Assembly: GCA_002077045.2 (NCBI GenBank)
Contig: KZ111145.1
Span: 1,114,321 to 1,178,320, forward strand
Origin: Rachicladosporium sp. CCFEE 5018
Lineage: Eukaryota; Ascomycota; Dothideomycetes; Cladosporiales; Cladosporiaceae
Reading direction: 5' to 3'
DNA: 64,000 bases
Position 1 is the first letter of the stretch. Every line of letters starts with the position of its first letter. This document shows, piece by piece, positions 56,885-64,000 of this stretch. The position numbers were made by a program, and so were the translations under genes. The notes below the pieces were generated by a model. That model was not told the DNA's origin. It saw nothing but the letters and a program-made list of their open reading frames with translations, and did no database searches.

Positions 56885-59157
56885 CTACTTGATTCCGATA
56901 GACTCGAACAGCGCATCTGTGCTCGGCGCACGCCCAAGCAACGACTCCAGCAGCTCGCTCTCGTCCATCGAGCTACCCTTCTCCAGCACGGTGCGGCGAT
57001 AACGCAGCCCTGCGTCCTTGCTCATTGGATCTTGCTTGAAGACGGTCGCGAACATGTCGCTCGAGTAGACTTGTGAGCTGCAGAAGAGCATTGATGTCAG
57101 TTACGATACCCTGACCATCAACAATGTGGCCCACATGGCGATGACTCACGCAAGGTACACATATAGGCCATCGACAGTGAACCACATTGGCTGATTCGCT
57201 TGAGCCGGCATCAGCTCGCTCGGCATGTCGAAGCCAAACGTCTTGCACGCTGTCTCGTGCCACAGCAGCGTGGTGTCGAGAGCTTCGACAGCTTCAATCG
57301 TCTCTTGACCGGTCAATGCCAGCTCGAAGAGGCTCACATTCGCCAGCCCGAGAGTCCGTACGATGCTCTTGGCTCGCTTGCTGCGGACCAGTGCATTGAT
57401 GAGATCCTCTGGTAGAGCGTCTGGCTGGCCAGTAGTGGCCATCGATCTGCCTGCGTCGACATCCGCCTGCCAGGTCTGCATGTATTCTGGCGATAGGTTC
57501 GAATAGTGCCGGCTCAGCTTTCGCAGCGTCTCGGGGAACCAGCACCACTCCTCCAGCATTTGGCTTGGCGCCTCGTTGAAGTCGCCACAGGAAGCACCGC
57601 TGAATCTGGCGTACTGTGTCTGTGAAACCAAATCGTGCATGGCATGACCGAGCTCGTGGAAAAGCAGCACAACTTCGCTGTGGCTCAGGAGGCATGGTCT
57701 CTGCTTCGTGGGCTTGTCAAAATTGCAGACAACCGCTGTTGCGGCATACTTGCGGCTGCCGTCAACCTCTGTGTACGCCTGCTTGCTATCAGCCTCAGAA
57801 GTTATCTCAACACTGGCTGTACACCTACCGGGCAGATTGGTTGGTCGGAGAACCCAGATCGCTTCCCTTTTCGGGGATACATGTCCATGTACAACCAGCC
57901 GAGGAAGTTGTTGCCAGCGCTACTCGAGCTGCTGGTGTCCCAAGCCGCGAAAATTTGTACCTCATCCTGCCAGATGAAAACATCACCGTTCCCATCACTG
58001 GCTAGACTGTCCGTATCGCTCTTCCGGAGTTCTTGGAAGGTGAGGCTCATCACATGCTCGAAAATGCCGAGCATGCGGGTCACTGTCTCGTCCAGAGCAA
58101 AGTACTCGCTGATTGTCTTACTATCGAGCGCATATTCTTGCGACAAGAGCTTTTCTGAGTAGTAGGCACGATCCCATGAGTGGAATCGGCCGTCGTCCTC
58201 CTCCTGCCGATTCCCAAGATCGTCAAGCTTCATCTTCCGACATGTGCTGACCAAAGTATCCTTCGCGGGTGCGAGTCTGTTGACAATATCCTCGAGGAAG
58301 CGATGCATTTTCACAGGATCGCTATCCATGCGTCCGGCCATGCGTAAGTTGCCATAACTGTCGTGCCCAAGCAGCTTCGCCTTGTCGAGTCGCAGAGCCA
58401 TTACTTGCTGCAGCAGAGGTACGTTCGCCTGGCAAGCCTTGGCAGCCAACTCGTATACGCGCCACCTAGTGTGACTGCTATGAACACGCTGCAGTATATC
58501 GTGGACTAGACTACTTTCAAGGAGCACTCGGGTTTCACCCTCATGTGCGCCTGCGCCGCCCTCCATCCCGTCAAGTAAGCTTGCATCAAGCCCTTCGAGC
58601 TCTTTACGGGTACACCACACATGCGCAGTGCCATCGCAACGGTCTATGTACTCTCGCTCGAGCTTAGCAAGATCGGCATTGATGCTTTTCAGGCGAGCAC
58701 GTGCACCGGTAGACAATGAAAGACCGTTCTGCTCAGAGCTTGATATGGACTTCGTCAACCAGCGCTGAGACTCAGCATCGAGAACCTCACCACTGTCACG
58801 CACAGCGATCAGCAAATCATACACGTCTTGCCGGGCAGCAGTGTCGGTGTCAAAGTCGTCGAAGAGCGAGCTCGTCTTCTGCGAAGCCTCGCGAACAGCA
58901 GCGTCTATGCTAACTGCCGCGTAGAACTCAATCTGCTGACGTTGGTAAAGTCGAGCAATTCCCTCCTGGATGAGAGGCAAAAGCGTGTTGGCAAAGGTAG
59001 CGGTCTTATCTGTCACCACTGCAACAACCTCGTCCTGCACCTTGCGTGCTCGTTCTAGTAGGCGATGTGACTCAGCGAGTAGCGAGTCGGCCGTAGCGTT
59101 GAACAGTGGAGGTAATGCGGGAGGGCGAGACATCGAGCGGACGGTGACCGGTGCCAT
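56885..59157 (-). CDS. M3-family zinc metallopeptidase (thimet oligopeptidase/saccharolysin-like)
   Basis: Cytosolic oligopeptidase of about 721 residues. Exon 1 is 59157-57829, exon 2 is 57793-57150 and exon 3 is 57077-56885. The zinc site HELGH (FHELGHAMHDL) is at about 489-493 and the third ligand Glu about 517 in GDFNEAPSQMLEEW. The ATG at 59157 (MAPVTVRSMSRPP) is used because the frame upstream to 59232 has only a GTG. Intron 1 (57828-57794, GTAGGT to GAG) is just 35 nt; it is needed to bring DGSRKYAATAVVCNF into frame but is very short, so the join is the least certain part. Intron 2 is 72 nt. The N-terminal helical half and C-terminal catalytic half match family order. Related to yeast Prd1; a mitochondrial form is less likely without a clear presequence. 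Confidence 0.88.
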
Positions 59158-59560
59158 ATCTGCGAAGTGTCTGATGATTTCTGTGCCGTCGGATCCTGAA
59201 ATGCTACCGTCGGTTTCGAAAGCGCTACCCACACATCTCCGTTGATGTCAATTAAGCCTCGAGCAGGTAGCGTTGTCACCTACTTGAAATTGTAGCTGGC
59301 ATCCAGGTTGCTAGATGTATCTATTCGAGCCGACAAATGCTGAGGTACCGTTTCTTTGCTGTGCCGTACGCTTGTTTAGCTTCATGCAAGAGCCAGGATC
59401 AGGCAGGTGCACTAATCCGTCCAATCAGACTCAGAGTGTAGGATGTGCAATTCAGTGCTCATAAGCGGCACAGGCTACCTTGAGGTATAGTACATTCGCC
59501 ACATTCCCATTGGAACGATGTTCTCCGCTGTCATATACAGCGTGTCGATAGTGACATGGT
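59158..59560. other. Intergenic region
   Basis: About 400 bp between the M3 peptidase start and the BTB pseudogene end. Probable peptidase promoter. Confidence 0.4.
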
Positions 59561-60739
59561 TTAACACGACGCCGATCCCTCGCTGCGTGCCGAGTTCTCT
59601 TCAGCTATGATAGTATGTTCCGCGAGGGCCGTGTCAACGCTGCGGACAATCTGATTAAGCGTAGGCAGTCCTCGGGTGCTGACCTGTAACTTGTCAAGCT
59701 GTCGTTGGAGCCTTACAAGCTGCGCCAGGACCGAGTCAATATTCGACAACGAGTCCGAGGCAGTGCTTGGAGAGCTGTGCACGTGGGCGCGAGTATCCAG
59801 CTCTGAGCTCGGCGCTGTCGTCGACGCAGTCCCAAGATCAACGCCGCCCCAGACGCTAGGCAGGTGATGCGCGCTCGCAGAAGTAGATCCATGGTGGTGG
59901 TGATCACCGGCTCTCACAGCCTCTGCGAAAGGACTCGGAGACCGGGACTGAGGACCAGCGACGAAGCGTCTACCACTAGTGACGCCAAAGACAGGCCCAA
60001 TACCAGATTGCACAAGAAAGCTTCGCCAATCGAAAGGCTCAGGTGTCGGCTTCGGAATGACAGGCGCAGTGTACTGCGCAAGCACTTTGCCAAATTCTGT
60101 CTGCTCAAATTGAAGTCCTTGGATTTTTCGACGAAAGCACGGCCGTGCGCCATGCTCATGGTACACACATGTATCACCCATGTACTCCGCTACTTGGCTT
60201 CGAAATCCTGCCAGCCTGTGCCTCTCGTGCGTCTCATACTCCACCAGAAAGTCCGGATGGATGTCGTGCTGAGCCTCGTCGAGCCACGAAGCAGTGCCAG
60301 AGTGGTAGTAGATGTCCAGCTATAAGCGACGCAGGGCACAGCTAGTAGGCGTTCCATCATAGATCGCTCTTGTAAGTCGTACGTCGAAAGTGAACTCCAT
60401 CCGAAGCTTCTCGATGATGCAATCCACGAGGGCGTCTTTGAAGTCCCCGTCCATGAGTTTCTCACCGAAGACGTATGCACTGACGAGAAGCCCTTACTCG
60501 CCCGTCCCATCTTGATCGTCAATACCGCGAGATTGAAGCTCAGCAAAGTAAATCCATCTCTGGTAGATTGCGAATACGACGGTGTCATCAGTGGGTAGAT
60601 TGATTATCTTCTCGTGCGACTCTTGCCATTTCCCCTCCAGAGCCATGCGCACAAATGCAGATCTAGTCTTGACGATATCCTCGTGTACAGTGAAGCGGAG
60701 AGCATCCTGGCCGACAAGGAAAGTGACAACCTCGCTACC
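59561..60739 (-). pseudogene. BTB/POZ-domain protein, two in-frame stops
   Basis: On the minus strand the frame from about 60739 to 59561 reads as a fungal BTB/POZ protein: VTFLVGQDALRFTVHED, then TRSAFVRMALEGKWQESHEK, then INLPTDDTVVFAIYQRWIY, then SAYVFGEKLMDGDFKDALVD, and the typical IYDGTPTSCALRRL block. Two stops interrupt this otherwise uninterrupted frame: TAA at 60496-60494, just before LLVSAYVFGEK, and TAG at 60322-60320, directly after ALRRL. Both lie in conserved parts and cannot be removed by introns of credible size. The last 228 codons (60244-59561) are open and end in a Ser/Asp-rich region and a helix. The true start was not found; a possible acceptor lies at 60740. Family members act in protein interaction or cullin-3 adaptor roles. 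This copy looks inactive. Confidence 0.75.
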
Positions 60740-62058
60740 TATACTGTACTTATGTCAGCTGCTGAATGGAGCTCGGCGTACGTCCACTCTTCACACGATT
60801 GCAGGTGGTTGTGCTACTATGAGGTGCGCTGCGAGTGCTTCCACACAGTCTTCGTATCCTCGAGTAGAAGCAGAGAGAATCGAGCATCTACGATGACATC
60901 TGCGGACTGACGTGTGTGGCCTGATGACATGTAACTAGGTTGATCATCATTCTGATGTTGTGAAATATACACAGGGCAAACATGGTTCCCTGGTTATGGT
61001 TTCTGGCTTTGCACGATCTGATCTATGTCTTCGCATACTTACCTCAATTCTACCGGCCTATGCACGCGGAGGGCAGCCGCAGGTAGTCTAGAGTGCCTTG
61101 CGAATGGTACTTTCCCGATCTGCACGCTGCTGCTGGTGTTGGTGTCAACTGGACTAAATGGTATACGTCGCTTCCGATGGATTCCCGTAGTCGGATCTCT
61201 TCGAACGAAACTGGCGCATAGTCTGGATGAGCTGTCAAAGACGCGAATGCATCGCAGTGTAGGAATGTTGGTGCATGTTCGATGGGGTAAGGGATCTCCG
61301 AAGGACACTCGCCATCCTGAGGATCGACTTCGTGATCCGGGTGAGCGCCCTCGTGGGCAAGCTGTCGCTCGGACTGCCAAGGGTCCAGAGGATGGGCCAT
61401 GGGATACGAATCGCGAAATGAAGTTTTCCTGAGCTTCAATTGGAGTGGTTTGGAGCTGGCTAAGCTTCGATCAACATCAATCCAGTGCTTCCAGTTTTTG
61501 AGTCAATGTCCCCCAAGATGCCGAAGGGGTACAAACGCGAAGTAGAGGGGCTGCGACCATGACATGTGTCCGTTCACGAGTACAACGCCTTGTGTTGAGT
61601 GATGCGTAGGTAGGCCAACGTCTGAAATTAGTATTGTGCTGGGAGCCGGTATCCTCCTTGGTAGACAGGGATCTTGGAGTGCTGAAGCGATTGCCGAAGG
61701 TGCCTCGCGATGGGAGGACCGGTGAACATGATTGAGAGGTGGTTGCCAGGACCGAGAGGAGAAATAGTCCAGCCACTGTGTCATTGCCTGCCTAACTGCG
61801 CAGCAGACCTACATGAGACTCCGTCACGAAATATTGCCATCCACTAGTCTCATTTGCTCATGTTGTAACAGCTGCGTAAGGGTAATTGGGAAAGACCAGC
61901 TGGAACTGAACTGGCTGCGCGCTTACAGTCGCGTCCGTTTTGAACTGCGGAACGTGTTCCGCAACATTGATTACCAGAGACCAAACCAGGTCTCATTAGC
62001 ATTCATTACTGAGCAGCGCGCACAGCTTAGCACTCGGCGGCCAACGGTCGGAGAGCAG
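60740..62058. other. Intergenic region with weak coding signals
   Basis: About 1.3 kb. A minus-strand frame at 61050-61439 contains FASLTAHPDYAPVSFEEIRL, which resembles a short motif seen in nucleoporin-like and small fungal disordered proteins, followed by a possible GTATAC donor. The evidence is too thin for a gene call. The COG8 promoter should lie near the right end. Confidence 0.35.
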
Positions 62059-63510
62059 ATGATGGATCCGCTCTACGAGATCCTCGCGCCATGCTTCGAG
62101 CCTGACACGTCCACGTTCACCCGCCCTATTCCCAACAATATTTCGGCCACAAACTACCTTTCCAGGCTCAGTACGCTCTCGCTCTCGGACCTAACAACGA
62201 CAGAGCCAGCTTCGTTGCTCCATGCCGCGCAGTCTCATGTTCGGAACCTTCAGGCGCTTTCCAAGCGATCCCATAAGGCTGTGATCAGCTCGGCAGGACA
62301 CCTCGAGAAACTGCGCGATCTTATCCCTGCCTTCAGTACAGGAGCAGAAGGCCTGCAGCACGACTTACCAGCCCTCGAGACTGCTGCATCAGCCTTCGCT
62401 CAGAAATACGACCGGAGCAATGACAATGAAGTGCTCGACAGGCGGAAACGTGCAATGTTGCTGGCGAGAAACGGGGATCGCGTGAGTGATGTGCTCGAGC
62501 TGCCTACCTTGCTATCTTCGGCAGTGTCAGCTGCGCAGAATGCTTCGACGACGGCTGGAGCATCAAGTTCGACTACTTCATATGCATCTGCGCTCGACTT
62601 ACATGCACACATCAAGCGACTGCAGACGTTGTATCCAGGGTCCGAGCTCATCTCAAATGTGGCCGAGCAAGGTGATACGGAGATCCAGAACTTGACGAGT
62701 ATCCTGATTGGCACATTGCAGAGTCCGAGTCTGAAGCTGGCATCTGCTATGAGGACTATTGGCTGGCTTCGCAGAGTTGCACCCGAGCTGACGGAAACCA
62801 ACGAACACCCATCATTCGCACCTCTCTCAACGAAGTCATCCGACGTTTCGACGAAGCAACAGGGTGATGATGGTGCGCTTGGTACACTGTTTCTGATTTG
62901 CCGTCTACGGACGCTGCACGTCACCCTGGAAGCGCTGGAGCCACTGCGCGAGCTGGCCGAGCAAGAAACGTCAACATCTTCGGGCAGTCAGAGTGAACGC
63001 TACCTCAAACGCTACATTGAGATCTTCCGCGAACAGAGCTTCCACATCGTGAGCATGTACAAGAGCATCTTTCCTGGCAGTCTGCCGATGGCCGAAGCCA
63101 GTGACGGAACGGCTGTTGGCAGTTCCGACGTGGCTTCACGACCCTCGCCTTTGGCGTCCTTCACCTTGCACCTAGCTGAATTGCTGATCGCGGCGTTGCA
63201 TCAATACATGCCCAACATCACTGATCGGTCTGTGCGGGAGTCTTTACTCACGCAAGTACTCTACTGTGCCGGCAGTCTGGGACGACTAGGCGCGGACTTT
63301 GGAATGATGCTGGCTATGCTAGAGGAAGAGCTTGCTCTGGAAAGCGAGAGCGCTGCGATTGATGGTGAACCTGAGTGGGCAGCGGTGATGAAGAAGCATC
63401 GGATACAGGCTGGACGACTCGAAGTGCTCGCTCGCGGTGTTGGAAGTGGCGTCAGAAAGAGCAGTCTGGACGTACATTCGCCCAGTGCTCCAGTGTCTGC
63501 CGGCGGATGA
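62059..63510 (+). CDS. cog8: Conserved oligomeric Golgi complex subunit 8
   Basis: Subunit of the COG tethering complex used in retrograde transport within the Golgi. About 483 residues in one exon. The ATG at 62059 (MMDPLYEILAPCFEP) is chosen; the upstream in-frame region to 61813 is not conserved in character. The N-terminal helical region includes NYLSRLSTLSLSDL and SLLHAAQSHVRNLQALSKRS, typical of the Dor1/COG8 family. LASAMRTIGWLRRV, FLICRLRTLHVTLEAL, FHIVSMYKSIFPG and QVLYCAGSLGRLGADFG follow in family order. The C-terminus is Ser-rich and short. It is somewhat shorter than many fungal COG8 proteins (about 500-600 residues). Confidence 0.88.
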   Translation: MMDPLYEILAPCFEPDTSTFTRPIPNNISATNYLSRLSTLSLSDLTTTEPASLLHAAQSHVRNLQALSKRSHKAVISSAGHLEKLRDLIPAFSTGAEGLQHDLPALETAASAFAQKYDRSNDNEVLDRRKRAMLLARNGDRVSDVLELPTLLSSAVSAAQNASTTAGASSSTTSYASALDLHAHIKRLQTLYPGSELISNVAEQGDTEIQNLTSILIGTLQSPSLKLASAMRTIGWLRRVAPELTETNEHPSFAPLSTKSSDVSTKQQGDDGALGTLFLICRLRTLHVTLEALEPLRELAEQETSTSSGSQSERYLKRYIEIFREQSFHIVSMYKSIFPGSLPMAEASDGTAVGSSDVASRPSPLASFTLHLAELLIAALHQYMPNITDRSVRESLLTQVLYCAGSLGRLGADFGMMLAMLEEELALESESAAIDGEPEWAAVMKKHRIQAGRLEVLARGVGSGVRKSSLDVHSPSAPVSAGG

Positions 63511-64000
63511 TCGAACCCTCTACTTGCGGCTGTTATTTCAGGTAGTTTGAGGGCTGGCATGCAGCTGGTACGCAAACCATCACGCCAGTGGCATATGCGG
63601 CGGATCACGAGAATCACAGCACATATACTGCATCGCTATCTTCGAGGGTCAGAGATCTTTGATATCACTCGAGTGATCCTGAAAAAACGGAAATGCTAAT
63701 GCATGCTGCGTTGCGACATTATTGTTCAAAACCCGCCGCCTTCGAGAGACTCGAAGAGAAGATTTGATGAATCACTTTCGCATGATTCGTTAAGCATCGA
63801 GAGCGCATGACCGCATTGCGTCTACCCTGCCATCCACACCTAGACATCCCAGTAGGTTTGCTTGCGTGGGTTCCGTGACATCGAGCCACATCAAATTAAG
63901 TTGCATGCACGGCAACGACTGAAGCTTCCCGAAACATGCAATGTCTAAACACTCTTTGCGGAAGTCCCAATGCGTGCAGACCGCCAGCCTCAGCGGAGCC
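63511..64000. other. Intergenic sequence at window end
   Basis: 490 bp after COG8. No gene or repeat recognised before the window ends. Confidence 0.4.

Noticed and set aside
61050..61439. Minus-strand frame with a SFEEIRL motif like small nucleoporin-type proteins
   Set aside because: Motif is short and no second exon could be placed after the possible GTATAC donor.
61477..61784. Minus-strand frames starting MAGLFLLSVLATTSQS or MTQWLDYFSSRS
   Set aside because: Signal-like start only; no further support and not consistent with splicing to 61439.

Overview
The window looks like a nuclear scaffold from a filamentous ascomycete. Dothideomycetes is my best guess, but it is an inference and not proven by the sequence. 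The pointers are compact genes with short GT-AG introns (mostly 47-92 nt) and CTAAC-like branch sites, a Zn2Cys6 regulator, many major facilitator (MFS) transporters, and single-copy fungal housekeeping genes (SPB4, COG8, bleomycin hydrolase, DnaJ). There are three runs of N. Exon coordinates were worked out by eye from splice sites, reading frame and family conservation. No rRNA, tRNA or CRISPR array was recognised.

Region 1 (1-11.6 kb) is a metabolic cluster without a polyketide or peptide synthase. It holds a DHA1-like MFS transporter (partial, probably frameshifted), a salicylate-hydroxylase-like FAD monooxygenase divergent from a phytanoyl-CoA dioxygenase (PhyH) family gene, a C2H2 plus Zn2Cys6 transcription factor, and a second MFS transporter.

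Region 2 (11.0-33.2 kb) is a head-to-tail tandem duplication of about 10.8 kb. Unit A is 11001-21805 and unit B is 21816-33208. Each unit carries a short terminal-inverted-repeat element, a CocE/NonD-type hydrolase divergent from a PhyH dioxygenase, a small secreted protein, a beta-trefoil/coiled-coil protein and a membrane protein. The left breakpoint lies inside the MFS gene and the right one inside the membrane-protein gene, so both genes are whole at the outer edges and truncated at the junction. The copies have drifted. The hydrolase is broken in unit B (catalytic Ser to Leu plus a frameshift). The small secreted protein is broken in unit A (frameshift plus stop). PhyH copy A has lost one intron and carries a 54-nt intron-like insertion elsewhere.

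Region 3 (33.2-64 kb) is mostly conserved: an arylsulfotransferase-like secreted or membrane protein, a conserved fungal nuclear protein, a RING-IBR protein with an NLR-like N-terminus, a long J-domain protein, SPB4 helicase, an OPT transporter, a third MFS transporter, bleomycin hydrolase, a disordered nuclear-type protein, an M3 metallopeptidase, a BTB/POZ pseudogene with two stops, and COG8.

Working model (inference): the monooxygenase, PhyH dioxygenases, hydrolases, transporters and regulator in regions 1-2 form a catabolic or detoxification cluster for a small amide or ester. The hydrolase/PhyH pair with its shared promoter is the unit that was duplicated.
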